Shown here one piece after another: positions 22,907 through 34,046 of a stretch of DNA of 64,000 nt. Position numbers and translations under genes: made by a program. The number at the start of each line of letters is the position of its first letter. Position 1 is the stretch's first letter. The notes under the pieces were generated by a model. That model had not been told where the DNA came from. It was given only the letters and a program-made list of their open reading frames with translations, and made no database searches. The DNA is from Takakia lepidozioides. Its lineage: Eukaryota > Streptophyta > Takakiopsida > Takakiales > Takakiaceae. The DNA lies in assembly GCA_030704615.1 (NCBI GenBank), contig CM060731.1:52266001-52330000 (forward strand), in the 5' to 3' direction.

Positions 22907-23362
22907 CTATAAACTCACAGTGGCTGGTTCCTCTAGGATTTCCATTTCTCCTTCTCTTTCTTCATAGAAATGTGGTGGGTAACTGCTGGTTTCCTCTTCA
23001 ATTGGTGTTGTTGTCACTACACCACAGCAGATACCTCTTAAACAACTTAGGCCTTCCAGCCGCATCTCTGCAACCTGCTCCCACTCTGGGTGTGCAGCGA
23101 ATAGGGTAGCTTCCTGCTCCTCATCCAGTCCTCCCCTCCAGTCATACTCTTTGACCCCTCGAGGTCTTCTCGTAGCAGGTAATCTACTAGATTTCTTAGT
23201 GGTAATTTGTATCTCGTGCATCCCATTATGCACAGTTAGTAACTGAGAATTCCAGTCATGGAATACCCTGGCCTGTTTCAGCCACGGACGTCCCAATAAT
23301 AAGGAGTAGGCCTCCATGACTTCATCCATCTTCAACATAGTTACTGTGATCATAAAGATCAT
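22907..23362 (-). pseudogene. Protease-reverse transcriptase linker of copy 2
   Basis: About 151 codons between the protease-bearing frame and reverse transcriptase, in a different frame from both. It contains YSLLLGRPWLKQ, a block typical of the end of plant gypsy retropepsin-like regions, followed by an acidic stretch. It is probably part of the original continuous pol and separated by small indels. Confidence 0.65.
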
Positions 23363-23378
23363 CTTTTGTATCTGTATC

Positions 23379-23987
23379 TTAACTCCTCTTTATCAATCCC
23401 AATGGCTGTACACTTCTTTGATCTGCCATTGTTACTGTAAATGGGGCTATTTTCATGTTACTTAGACCAAGCTTCTTCCTTAATTGGTTTGTCATGATAT
23501 TTACTCCAGAGCCTCCATCTATCAGTACATCAGTTAGTTCTGTGCTTCCAATTACTGGCATAGAATCATCAAAGTCCATGACTGTTTCTCGCCCTTCCGG
23601 CTTCACATTATAACTGGTCACCTTGCTGTTCATATCTGTGTTTCCTGTCTCCTGGGCAATTCGATTGATTGCTTGATACAGCCTGTGTCTACAATAAGGT
23701 GCCATAGCTAATAGCTGTCCAATGGTAATCTCTGCTTTGGTCTGGCATATTACTTCAGCCAAAGTCCCTTCATTACTTTGCATGTCTGCAACTTCTTTCT
23801 TCCTTTCATCCTTACTCACTTCTTCTTCTCCATCAGAATCAGAGGAATCTGCCACAGGAATATCAGTACTCTTCTGCATTTCCCTTATGGTTTCTGCCAC
23901 TTCCTTGTGCAGTTCCTTCTCATCTCTCCAAAGCCTCATCATCTTCAGGCACATCACTGCCATCTTCATTATCATCATCTTCCTCAA
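23379..23987 (-). pseudogene. Aspartic protease region of copy 2
   Basis: This frame contains VLIDGGSGVNIMTNQLRKKL near its C-terminal third. It is the D-G-G/D-S-G variant of the retropepsin active site found in plant gypsy elements, where the enzyme cuts the Gag-Pol polyprotein. The upstream half is acidic (DSSDSDGEEEVSKDE) and belongs to the gag-protease link. The frame overlaps the end of the gag frame by about 70 bp, which indicates a small frameshift. Confidence 0.75.
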
Positions 23988-25241
23988 CTACTGGAGGTAT
24001 TAGTTTGGCTTTGCTTCTTGTTACTATCATTGTACTTACTTCTGGTACAACACATGGCCTAACCATGTGAGCTGCCACCACTGGGCCCTCATTCACAGGA
24101 GCTCTCATCTCATTCTGGTATCTAATCCAGAATGAACAGGCTGCCTTGCGATGTCTTGGCTGATTACAATAGTAACACAGTTCTTCACCATTGGGTCCTC
24201 GTCCTTGGTCTGCTCTTGGATTATTTCTGTAATCCTGATTCCCTGGCTGGTAATTCCCCCTTGGATTACCCTGATAGTTGCCTCTAGAATTTCCTTGGTA
24301 ATTCCCTCTTGAATTACCTCTCCCTTCCATGCCATTGTTATAACCACCAGGGCTACCATAGTGGTCCTGATCATTGTTTCTTCTTGGCTGGGGCTGCACT
24401 TGATGCACCCTTACTTGCCTAGGTTCTCTTGCAGCTGTCCTTCTGTTGTAGTAACAATTCTCAGTAGAATGGTTATCCATCTTATAGATGGTACAATGTT
24501 TCTCCTTCATGTCGCATTCAGTGGTGGTATGGCCTTCATTCTGGCACTTTGCACACCAAACACCCTTCCTCCAATGTGTTGCAGCCTCTGTGGCATACTT
24601 CTTCAAGATTTCTTCTAATCTTTTCTCATAGTTATCCCTCTTCAACTTCTCCTTTCTCTTACTCTTCCTTTTCAGTTCTTGCTCTTCTTCTTCATCTGAC
24701 TCATCCTCAGAGTCCTCATCATCCATTTTCTCTCTCCTGAGCATTCCCAATTGCTCAATTCTGTTCGCTGTTTCAAATGCCTCCTCCACTGTATTATGGG
24801 GTAACATATCCACTTTCTTTTGCAACTCTGGTCTTAGTCCACTCACAAACCAAGTCTTCTGTAAACCTGGTGCTGGTACAGCACCCAGCTTTTTCATCAT
24901 CAATTCCATCTTTTCCATATACTCCTCAACAGTTTCATGTTTCTTTTGCTTTAACTGTTGTAAACTTCCATACACTTCATCCTTAGTTTACTTGTCCTGA
25001 ACCTATTTCGGAATGTTGTATTCAAGCCATTCCAGGTTAGGAAATGATTATCAGGGAATCTTGCATACCATTCACTTGCTTTCTTTATAAGTGAACACGG
25101 AAATAGTCTCATCTTGGCATCATCGCCATTCTCATTGTTCACTATACACATGTGCTCAAATTGGCTAATGTATACATCAGGATCCCCTTTTCCTGAATAT
25201 ATTGGAAAAGGTGGTTTTGCCCGTGTTGGTTGTAACGCCAT
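23920..25241 (-). pseudogene. Gag capsid and zinc-knuckle region of copy 2, split in two frames
   Basis: The upstream frame (24,951-25,241) has a retrotransposon capsid start (PPFPIYSGKGDPDVYISQFE; WYARFPDNHFLTW). The second frame (23,920-24,975) continues it with YGSLQQLKQKKHETVEEYM and carries a zinc knuckle (CAKCQNEGHTTTEC), a second Cys/His cluster (CYYCNQPRHRKAAC) and an Arg/Gly/Asn-rich stretch between them that probably binds RNA. Gag packages the element RNA. The frame change near 24,960-24,975 breaks it. Confidence 0.85.
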
Positions 25242-25378
25242 CTATGGCCCTACCTTCTGCCCACTGACAGGTGCTGGCACCCTTGCTGGTGCTGGTCCTT
25301 CTGGACCTGTTGTTTTTGTGGTGGATCTTCCACCAAGTGGTGGCCCTTGAGCACTCCCTGCTTCCGGCCCCACGATAT

Positions 25379-26071
25379 TCACAGTATTCCCAGCTTCAGT
25401 TGCACTACTTCCCACACTCCCTGTCCCCCAGAGCCAGATCCAGGCAGCCCGCCTGATCCCCCTGAGCCGACACCTTCGTTGGCCTGCGATCCAAGTGCTC
25501 CACTTGATCCAGGTCCAACGGGTTGGGATGTCCTGGTTGTAGTCTCAACCTCAGCTATTGGGTCTACTTCTTCATATTCTTCCTCTTCCAATTTCTTCTC
25601 TCTGTTTTCATCCTCCAAGTTCTGCCCTTGGGTTTCTTCTTCACTCATGTAACTCAACTGCAATGGTGTTGGAGAGTCTGAACTCTCCGTTGGCTCTGCC
25701 ACATCCTCTCCTCCTTCTTCACCTTCCGCTTCAGAAACTGGAGTTCCTGCTTTTGGTGTTCCATGCCAACTCTTATCAAAGATTTCTGTCAAATCTTTTA
25801 TCCAGGGATGTACCTCAGATCTTTCACCTCGTGATTGATCTTCTTCTCGTACCAATTCCCTTAATCTTTCTCGCAAAGAAACAGAAGGAGTGTCATTCAA
25901 CTCTAGTTTTTCTGGTATGGGTGATATACTCTTTGATCTTAATGGCGTGAGAGGTCCAGATGATTCCCCTATGTCTATTCCTCTCTCCCAAATATATGGA
26001 TAATTAGCTTTCAGATAGCTTTCTCTTTTTGCTGAATATCTCTGGCGTCTAGCTTCTCTTTCATCACTCAT
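25379..26071 (-). CDS. Gag N-terminal extension of copy 2 (acidic, Gly/Ser-rich)
   Basis: About 230 codons starting MSDEREARRQRYS. It has a basic start, Ser/Pro-rich middle, strongly acidic segment (EEEEYEEVDPIAEVE) and a Gly/Ser tail that leads toward capsid. No recognised domain. It lies between ORF1 and capsid, where Tat-type elements often have long N-terminal gag extensions. It stops before the capsid frame, so it is probably frameshifted from it. Confidence 0.5.
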   Translation of the reverse strand: MSDEREARRQRYSAKRESYLKANYPYIWERGIDIGESSGPLTPLRSKSISPIPEKLELNDTPSVSLRERLRELVREEDQSRGERSEVHPWIKDLTEIFDKSWHGTPKAGTPVSEAEGEEGGEDVAEPTESSDSPTPLQLSYMSEEETQGQNLEDENREKKLEEEEYEEVDPIAEVETTTRTSQPVGPGSSGALGSQANEGVGSGGSGGLPGSGSGGQGVWEVVQLKLGIL

Positions 26072-26160
26072 GTCCCATGTCTTTCATTTCTTTTAATGTG
26101 GCAATAACCAAAACTCTCTTTTGTAATATCTCTCGTATATGCCTGGGTTTCTTTCAAGCT

Positions 26161-26787
26161 TCAATGCACCTTGGGTATACTTGAAGTCTCCGTTACCATA
26201 TAACCATATGGCAAACAAGTCTGAAAAGCTGTTCTTGGTGTGAGTTTGATCCACAAAATATCCCTTGGAATCCAATTCTTTACCAGTACAAGCTCTTCAT
26301 GCATATGAGTATAAACATTCACTTTTCTTTCCTCCCAGCCTTCAAACTCTACTCGCTTAATGGATAGCAATGCTATCACATATACCAATGTTGGTAACCA
26401 ACGTGCTCTTCCTCTACAGGCCGCCTGATAAATCTTTATCACTCCTTTCTCCAGACCCCACTCTGGGTCAGCATCATGCACTCTCTTAAGAATGTTTTCT
26501 TTACAACCGTCCGGCAATTCCAAAAACCTCTGGAAGAATCGTTTGGACAATCTTTCCTTCTCAGTTTCACAAGGAATTTGATTCACATCAAATTCTTTAA
26601 TTCTCAAACCACCATGATCCCACCAGATGCCTGTCACATCTGGTTGTTCATGACCCAGATCCCCAGTATGGTCGCCAAATGTCACGCGGCTTTTACTCAC
26701 CCATCCCTTCGCTATCCGAGGCGGAAACTCCAAGATAGAAGAGTTGGAAATCTCTAAGTACTCAGCCCGCTCAGAACAATCAGTCAT
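26161..26787 (-). CDS. ORF1 of copy 2, starting inside the LTR and reading through the primer-binding site
   Basis: A 208-codon frame with its first ATG at 26,787, inside the last 108 bp of the 5' LTR. It continues through the LTR end and primer-binding site into the internal domain. The internal part (KRFFQRFLELPDG, ARWLPTLVYVIALL) looks globular and I do not recognise it. The LTR-encoded first 36 residues differ at very few positions from those encoded by the copy 1 LTR (8,571-8,678). That may reflect either translation or simple LTR similarity. An ORF ahead of gag is a known feature of Ogre-type (Tat lineage) elements. Confidence 0.5.
   Translation of the reverse strand: MTDCSERAEYLEISNSSILEFPPRIAKGWVSKSRVTFGDHTGDLGHEQPDVTGIWWDHGGLRIKEFDVNQIPCETEKERLSKRFFQRFLELPDGCKENILKRVHDADPEWGLEKGVIKIYQAACRGRARWLPTLVYVIALLSIKRVEFEGWEERKVNVYTHMHEELVLVKNWIPRDILWIKLTPRTAFQTCLPYGYMVTETSSIPKVH
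26661..26677 (-). promoter_or_regulatory. Primer-binding site of copy 2
   Basis: TGGCGACCATACTGGGG begins two bases after the 3' end of the 5' LTR. It starts with TGG, as needed to pair with a tRNA CCA end. I cannot assign the tRNA from memory. Confidence 0.7.
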
Positions 26788-27683
26788 GACCTACAGCTAG
26801 TGTATCATGGGGGTGTTTCCTATTTGTTTTCCTTTCCGCATTCATGTTAGCTAGCTACCTTACTATTGATAATTGAGTATCAGTTTGCTCATCAACTCAT
26901 CCATTCATTCCACAGCTTCACTCAGATCTCTCTACACAGTGTGATTGTATCGTATAAGTATCAGATTATGATTTATCAGGTTTCAGGCCGAAGCCATTGT
27001 GTCTCTAATCTCCTCTACAATATCACTACAACTTTGCATATAACAAGCATTTACTAATCATCTCTCCTCCTTCACCGTGCTCTCCATGCTTGCTTCCGTT
27101 CTTGCTCTCCGCCCGATCCCCTCTCATCCATGACCAAGAAGTCCTCCCCCCTGAGTGCTTCCAAGATTCGTCCTCTTCTCAGTCCTTGCTTCTCCCTTTA
27201 TCTTCCTACCCATGGCTCTAACCGTTTCCCTCACTAACCGTCGTCCGTGAACTAACATGTTCCATTTGCAGGTGTTGTTCCCCACAGTCGTTCCCTGTCA
27301 TGCTATCCGTTCCCTATGGTCGTGACAGCTGTGTCAAGCTGTGACTGGCTGTGTGAAACTGTGACGGGCTGTGACTGGCTGTGCGACTGTGTTTGGCTGT
27401 GTCGGGCTGTGACTGGCTGTGATGACTGTGACAGGCTGTGTTGGCTGTGTCGGCTGTGACAACTATGACGGGCTGTGTCGGCTGTGACGGGCTGTGTTGG
27501 CTGTGATGGCTGTGTCGGCTGTGACGACTGTGTTGGCTGTGACGACTGTGACGGGCTGTGTAACCCCCCTCTACAGTGCGCTGTTATCACCCCTAAGGCT
27601 CATGTTGGTCTCAGTCTGTGCAAAAATTAAGGGTACTCCTCAGATCCCGTAAAAATGTCTAAGTCCCTGGCAGTCCTCTAACA
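26680..27683 (-). repeat. 5' LTR of copy 2 (about 1.0 kb) with CACAGCC minisatellite
   Basis: On the minus strand it begins TGTTAGAGGACTG at 27,683 and ends GCGTGACA at 26,680. It matches the 3' LTR of copy 1 along its length except in the minisatellite (about 27,320-27,560), which is rearranged. The element's own 3' LTR is not in the window. Confidence 0.9.
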
Positions 27684-29679
27684 GCACTTCAAAGACTGTG
27701 GGTGGTACCTCGATCTGCCAAAACAGGACACACCATTCGATGAAGTTGTTTTGAGAAACCTTAACAACAACGCCGCGGCACTTGCCCCACTGGCTGACAA
27801 AGACATTCAGGACAGAATCATTGCTGCTCTGGCTGCAAAAGAGCCTGAGAAATCTGCTACTCCAAAACGGAAGGGGAAGATTCATGGGGATCCGAAGGGG
27901 AAGGGGAAGAGTGCAGCTCCGCAGGAACAGGGCCCGTCAGAGGTCGCTAAAAGACAGTCTTCTCCAACTAGGAGGGATAGGAGAACAGCAAAGTCGAGGG
28001 AGCAGCCTTCCGATGCGAGAGAACATCCGTCCAGGGTTTTGGGCCAGTTCCATCGTGAGGTGGTGAATGAAAGTTTTCTGGCAATGATGGAATCTAGGAA
28101 GTCGACATTCAAAGGGGTGCCCTTGAAATCATGGGACATGCTTGTTTCGTTCCTCACTCAGGTAAGCACATATGTCTTAACTGTTGTGTGAATAATTTTG
28201 TTTTGGCAACTTGTTATGGCTTGTCGATGGGATTGATTTCCTGTTGGATCAAGATTGGGCTTGTGACACTGTCTCCTATTTTTGGCTATAGGTCACAAAA
28301 AGGCCGGATTGGGTGAATGGAGTTCAGCAGGCATACGCGACTGACCTTGTGGTGCCGGACATTCCTGACGGTTTCCATGTCCCTGATGTGTTGCCTTCCA
28401 ATTCAACCCCCACTTGGAACAAATCGGATTCTCGTTACTGGCAGTGGGCCTTCTCATTCAGCAACAAATTCCTTTCTGACTCGGGGGCTCTTCTTCTCAT
28501 GCAGTCAAAGGACATGTCGGCATGGAGAACTCTTTTCAGCTACATTGAAAGCTTCTGGGTTTTGTGTCATCAAAATTTGGACATGCATCAACACTCTGCC
28601 TCTTACGTAGGGCGAGTTCCCGGGGCAAAAAGTGAGTTGGTTCCTTTGAATTAAAGTTTCGTGGTTCTGATGTACATGTCAAAAGTTGGTTTTGTCTTTT
28701 GCCTCATGCTCTCTTCGTGATTATTGACAGACTCGGGTGTTCGAAGGTTTGTGCCTGGTGAGGGTGCGTAAGGACACTCTCCCTCCTGGTATTGATGAGT
28801 TCCAGTTGAGGGACCTTGCAGCTCACATTGACCCCACCTGCGAGCCTGTGGAGGATGATGTAATCTTCAATTACGTGGACTCGGGTCGAACCACGAAAAG
28901 GTCGACTGGTGTCCCTTGGAGAGGTGCACGGGAGAAATCCCCAGCTTTCATGCAGACTTTGTTGGAGACATGCAGCCGTCACGGTGGACGAGTGGTTGAC
29001 CTGTCTATAGAAAACAGGTGGGGCCCTGAACACTATGTTTGAAATGTGGGCAGTGAGCTTAGGGAAGCCCTGTTTTGATTTCTCGTTCATCTTCGATTTG
29101 CAGGAGCATCTTTTCATGCGTGCAAAAGCGCCGGAAGGCACTTCTTCGGCATGGAGGCTGATACGGAACTCTTCTCAAGTGAGCTTCATCAGGTTGAGTC
29201 GGGCACTACTTCTGCCCCATCCACAGAGGGACTTCTTGAGGAGCCCGAAGCGCCTGACGAGGATCTTGACGTGGACTCCGATTTTGAGTGTGAGTAAGTT
29301 CGGCTCTAGTCGTGCAAAATATGTTGCATTTCATTGTGTCATTCCCGTTCGACAGATGGTTGCTTACATTGTCTATTTCTGGATGATAACATCTACCACC
29401 ATTCCTCTTCTTGCTTTCCAGATTTCGGCAGGCGTCATCGAATATGCATACACCTTTCGGTTTCCAAGGATACTACATGTCCCCGAGTCCCCCTAGAGCT
29501 TACCGCTTGCCGGTTTACGCGGAAGCTTGCGCACGGGTGTTGTCCCAACAAACAATGTATTTGCCTCTCCATGGGGGTCGCGGAGAAAAAAAAAACGGCA
29601 AGAAGGGGCTGCTGTGTTCATAGATGATATTGCTGCAGACTCTGGAAGTAGTTCCTCTGAAACCTCCAATAGTTCTTGA
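27684..29679 (+). pseudogene. Second ParB/methyltransferase-like gene, 5' half missing, broken
   Basis: Exons equivalent to 5-9 of the gene at 15,972-20,085: 27684-28161, 28292 to about 28630, 28731-29017, 29104-29293 and 29422-29679, with the same GT-AG positions. The reading starts in mid-exon 5 at CGWYLD, exactly where the copy 2 LTR ends. It keeps FLAMMES, the DIPDG block, GVPWRGAR, the FGMEAD block and the C-terminal VYAEA plus VFIDDIA. Lesions: a one-base shift near 28,540 with a TAG at 28,606; one extra base in the methyltransferase motif I exon end (29,005-29,017), which destroys the Gly-x-Gly loop; and a shift in the A-run near 29,590. Many substitutions separate it from the first gene, so the two are old duplicates. 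Confidence 0.8.
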
Positions 29680-29971
29680 GGTTCAAGTACCGAGACTTTA
29701 TAAAATGTATTTTGGTTTTGCTTCCATCCCCAAACTGTTTTTCAAGATCTTCGCGCGTTCCCATAAGTACAGTTAGGGAAAAATGTTTGTGGGTTGGAAT
29801 GAACTACTTTGCAAAAAAAGGGGTTTGCTGTTAATATTCAATTCTCTAGCGGGCGATCTCCTCATTCAAAAATCATGTCCTTGATCCTAAATCATCCACA
29901 AACCTACCATTGTTCTCGGTCGGAAAGAATATTCATGTGGGGGCGATGAAAGGGACATAGGCAACAACTGA

Positions 29972-30083
29972 TCCGCGGTAATAGGGGGGGGCGGGGGGGG
30001 GGGGGGGGGGGGCACGGAATTAGGACCTACACACGTGGATGATTGCTGACGTGGCGTGAGCCTAGCCAGGCTCAGCATTCCCC
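29972..30083 (+). repeat. Terminal module T2 with poly-G tract
   Basis: CCGCGGTAATAGG, then a run of G broken by a few C (about 29,985-30,012), then TGCTGACGTGGCGTGAGCC and GGCTCAGCATTCCCC ending at 30,083. Same order of parts and orientation as T1, with a shorter GTGAGCC hairpin region. It lies about 290 bp after the stop of the second ParB/methyltransferase-like gene. Confidence 0.7.
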
Positions 30084-30108
30084 GTACAAAGATGACGAGT
30101 GGGAGTAA

Positions 30109-32904
30109 TTGATTTGCGAGGCCCACATGAAGGCAGGGGTTAAGGAACCCAATTGTAATAACAAGAAGCCCTTCAAATGCATTTTCTATAATAGGATCTA
30201 TAAAGACAAAAAGAAGTTAAACATTCACAGGATAAATGGATGTGATGCTCGTCAGTACAAGGGTGCCCCTAAACTCAAAATGTACCCTGTTTTGGAGGTG
30301 GCCCAAAGGGCGGTCTATGAGGCTGTTTTCACCAAGCACAGTCTGGCGCCTCGAAAAAACTCCCGTCCGCAAAAGGTAGACGTGGATAAGGGCGATACGG
30401 TTGTGGAGCTGCTTGACAACTGTGATGAGGAATTCGCAGACATGCTACCTTTGAAGCTGCGGAAGAAGGCCTTGCGTCTACAAAAGAATGAGGGTCAGTT
30501 TGTGGCGCCAAGGGAGTGCAACATTGCAGAGCACAAAGTGGTCCAGCCAGATAAACAGACGACACCGGCAGGGGACGGACCCAGGGAATCCAACAATCAC
30601 CATACCGTCCCTCCAAATCCAGAAAATTTGTTTAACAAAAATCAAATTAGGGATCTGAATAAAGACGAGGCCACAGAGGCATTTCAAGCAGTTCATTGAG
30701 ATTGTGGTCTGATGTTGCTCTTCCACCCAAACCCGTTGTTGTTTCATGGCCAGGCCTTAGCTACCTCATGGACTTCAATCTATTGCCTCCTGGGTTCGCT
30801 TTGCCCAACGACCCTGAATTTTACCGCAGACTTGTGGACCTTTCGGGGACCCCTGATTTCGCTGACAGTATGATGGGTGCTGCCTACGGTAGATGGTTTA
30901 TGAAATTCATGGTATGTCCCCTTCTCACCCTCAACAATTTTACTTGCAATCATTTTTTGTCATGCTTATGGATACATGCTTGTGCTGCGACTGATCCCAT
31001 GCATTCATTTCACTGCGTCGGCCTGCATCTTCTGCCCAGATGTTTGGAATGGTGGTGACTTCAATCATACTGGAACCTCCATGCATTCTGCACTTTGAAT
31101 AGGTGTTTTGCACATCACATAATTGGGACTATGTTCATTATATTGTATTACTTGTAATTGGACATGAAGCATTTGGTTTGCATCCATGGCATATTGCTGT
31201 CCGGTGCATGCTTTTTATCTTTCACTGTCATTCATTTTGTTCCGTTCTATGCTAATGTAAGGTCCTTCCCAGCGCATGACTGTGGTCGCAGCATGGTGGA
31301 CCGCCCCCTGAGCTTACGGAGCTTTTGAAGAAGACATTAAATTTGTTTGCCAACTCCCGACCATGCTGGCCGGTACAGTGAATGCGTCGCGGTTGTCGAA
31401 TACAACAAATATAGAGCTGCTCTCAATGATTACGAAGTGAAGGAGGTTGCAGCTCTGGCTGCGTTGGAGGCTCAAAGACGTCAGTATGTGGAGGCTAGCA
31501 TGGCCAAATGGGAGAGGGTAACACATGATGAATTACATGAAGCTAAATGGGGCTGGTCGCCCTTGTTCAGAATTCTGAAGATGGTTGAGTTCCCGGACAT
31601 GCCTAATATTTACAATCATTCGAAACAAGAAGCCCACAGGCTCATGGACCTTCTATCATCATCAACGAACCTGTGGGAGAGCCCCCGTGTGCCCCCTTTC
31701 ATGCAGGTTTTGTGCTTGATTTGGATGTGCCACATTGATGCATCTATTCCCCTGTCCACACCCAGGAACTCGGTGTTGCATGCACTCCTTGAGCAACTTT
31801 TGTACACCAGCGAGGGTAAGATTATGATTAGAAATGTTGCAGCGAATTTCATGTCATTTGGACAGTTACTGTATGGTGGCATGCCCCCCTACGAGGAGGT
31901 CAAGAGGGGGGTGCTCGAAACTGCACATGACCTCGTCGACCGGCAGGAAGAGGACTGGTTGCGTGTATTGGATTCCATGAATGAGTTCATGCACAAAGTC
32001 GGATACAAGGTTGCACAGGTCCTTGCCATTTGTAACCCTACTTCCTTTGATTTCTTTGTGGTGTGGGGTAGGACTGCCAGGGCATGGTGTTGATAAGACC
32101 CTCCAGGATTTCAAAGCTGCCTTGAAGTATCAAGAGGATCTTGACTTGGGTTGGATTGGTCGGGATCCAGGTATGTGAAATGTCCATCCTTTGCACGATA
32201 GTCATTGCAATGTGGATGTTTTTACAATGTCTTCTTTGTACGCATAAATATGTGTGCTGTTCTGAAATGGAAGAGGTGCTTAAGTGTACTCCACTTGGAC
32301 TTGTGCAGGCTCTCTTGATTACAATGACTCTGAAGTGAATGAGGCGTTCCAATGTGCGCAAAAATCTGCAGATGTTGTTGCTCCTGCTAGACTTGGGTGC
32401 CACAGAATACGCACTCGTGTAGCGTTGGGGTTGCTTCTCCTTCTCAGATTAGGCAATGGATCGCCCCCCCGCTACCCCACGGGGGATACAAATATCCACG
32501 TGTTGGTGGATGCGGCTGACATTGCCTCCAAGAACGTGGGTAGCCCTCCGCGTGCAGGTGATTTGGTATAGCCTGAAGTGGAAACAGTCGTCCAACTTCA
32601 CAATTCAGATGGCCCCCTTCCTGTTGTGGTGGACAATGTTACAGTTGCACCCACAGCAAAACCTGCCTATGCAGACGATGTGGACGCTGGCGTAAACGTC
32701 CTTGACCCCCATGACAAAGACACTTCTGCAGATGTCTCTGCCAACATTCCTTGCCCCCAACCAGGTCCCATGACTCAACTTGAAATGGACCTTGTTGGCA
32801 GTCAGGTATTTCCCGATTGTGGTGGACTTTTGCCCCCTGTGGCCTCTTGCAATTCAACACATCCTTTTGAGTCCTGCCCTCCTTGGTGTCCAATGTCCCC
32901 TTGA
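30109..32904 (+). pseudogene. Decayed multi-exon gene of unknown function with a zinc-finger-like start
   Basis: Coding-like pieces: 30,109-30,699 (Cys/His cluster C-x3-Y then H-x4-C in KKLNIHRINGC, degenerate for C2H2; then a Lys/Glu-rich segment); 30,696-30,912 in the next frame (SWPGLSYLMDFNLLPPGF, ending KFM before GTATGT); about 31,290-32,020 (a long Glu/Ala-rich then Leu-rich segment); about 32,095-32,171 ending GRDPG before GTATGT; and 32,310-32,904 with an in-frame TAG at 32,569. The phase of the junction at 32,171/32,310 fits. I do not recognise the protein. A frameshift near 30,693 and the stop show it is not functional as it stands. It starts 26 bp beyond module T2, so it may be DNA into which that element inserted. 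Confidence 0.5.
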
Positions 32905-33558
32905 TGAGGGTGTATTTGTTTCTAAGCCACACCTTGCGATTGCGGTTGTCCCACCATCGTGAAGGATCTTTAAGAAACTCCTGCCAGCTCTGCTCCATGC
33001 TGTAAAATCAGAGCCGAGCAGGTAGAGATTGAAACACGGCCTGTTAAGACGAAGCTGACTCTCCCAAGAACGGCGAGCTCCCAGCCGAAACCTAAGCCCT
33101 GTCACGTCATTTGCTTCAAGAGTTCGCAAATTCCAGTTGACTTTTATTTGACTTAATATCATGTACGTTACAAGCTGGGAAATGATCTCAAGTTAGAGGT
33201 TCAGAGGTTACCTGCAGCAGCTAAGCTTGGGAGGTCAACACAAATGTATGACGACTTATACAAGCAAAAAGATGTGCATGGCAGCAGTACAGTTGAAGCT
33301 GGAATGATTCCAGAGATCTTGGAATGTAGATAAGTACTCTACTCTTACTTCGGGAACGATTGTGATGGATTCAATGCACTAGTTATAAAAATTCCCAAGA
33401 GTAAAGGGCGAAATGAATCTTCAGGAAGGTAGCATCTGCAGAGGGCACGCTCTCGAACATGTCTCTACCGACTAGCTTCACTCCTGCGCCCATTACAATG
33501 CACCCATGGTTACCCCAGAATGCCCTACGTAAATTGAACAATATGAGGAGTTTTTTGG
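32905..33558. other. No gene recognised
   Basis: About 650 bp of mixed composition with stops in all frames. I see no repeat or RNA gene here. Confidence 0.4.
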
Positions 33559-33885
33559 TCACATTCGTAGAATCAAGTTATGATTGTGGTCCAAGCTCAG
33601 CTTCTCTCTCCGCCTCTTCATAACTACTCCAATGGTAATCCTACTCTGAATACCCGAAGTTGTTTTCGCAAGTAACCTTCTCAGTGTCGATTCAACAGCA
33701 CCAGTACATCTGATTCCACTTACGACTATATGTATACACGTTGCATCATGGATTGTCCTTTGTTCGAAGTTCGAGCACCCCCTAACTGCAACACCAGAAG
33801 AAGGCCCAGCCTGACTATAGAACATGGTACAGAATTGTTGGACACCAAAGAGGTCCATAGTCTTCCTACTCATGTTGCAAAGCAC
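33559..33885 (-). pseudogene. Possible heavy-metal-associated (HMA) domain fragment
   Basis: One stretch, HIVVSGIRCTGAVESTLRRLL, resembles the metal-binding loop and first helix of HMA domains of copper-transporting ATPases and chaperones (G-M/I-x-C-x-x-C, then V-x-S/T-x-L). The second metal-binding cysteine is alanine here and the rest of the frame has no match I recognise. Short and isolated, so at most a gene relic. Confidence 0.2.
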
Positions 33886-34046
33886 AACTGGTGGTCGCTG
33901 AATCCAGGGGATCCTTACCGCAACATTTACTGATTGAGCACATTTTTATTTTATTTTTTGCCTCGCAGGGGAAAGGAAGAGATTTAGTCAACATAACTAA
34001 GAACGCTCCGAGGAGGAAGACAACAAATTGAGCACATTTCACATCT

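Larger units (their letters stand above)
20489..27683 (-). mobile_element. Ty3/gypsy retrotransposon copy 2 (Athila/Tat-like), 3' part missing
   Basis: It reads from right to left: 5' LTR (26,680-27,683), primer-binding site, ORF1, gag, protease, reverse transcriptase, RNase H and integrase, and stops at 20,489 in the middle of the integrase region. Relative to copy 1, everything after the TKYTPFQLV block is missing and replaced by terminal module T1. The outer LTR border at 27,683 lies inside exon 5 of the second ParB/methyltransferase-like gene. A 5-bp target duplication is expected (GCACT at 27,684-27,688), but the mate is not in the window. Confidence 0.9.
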
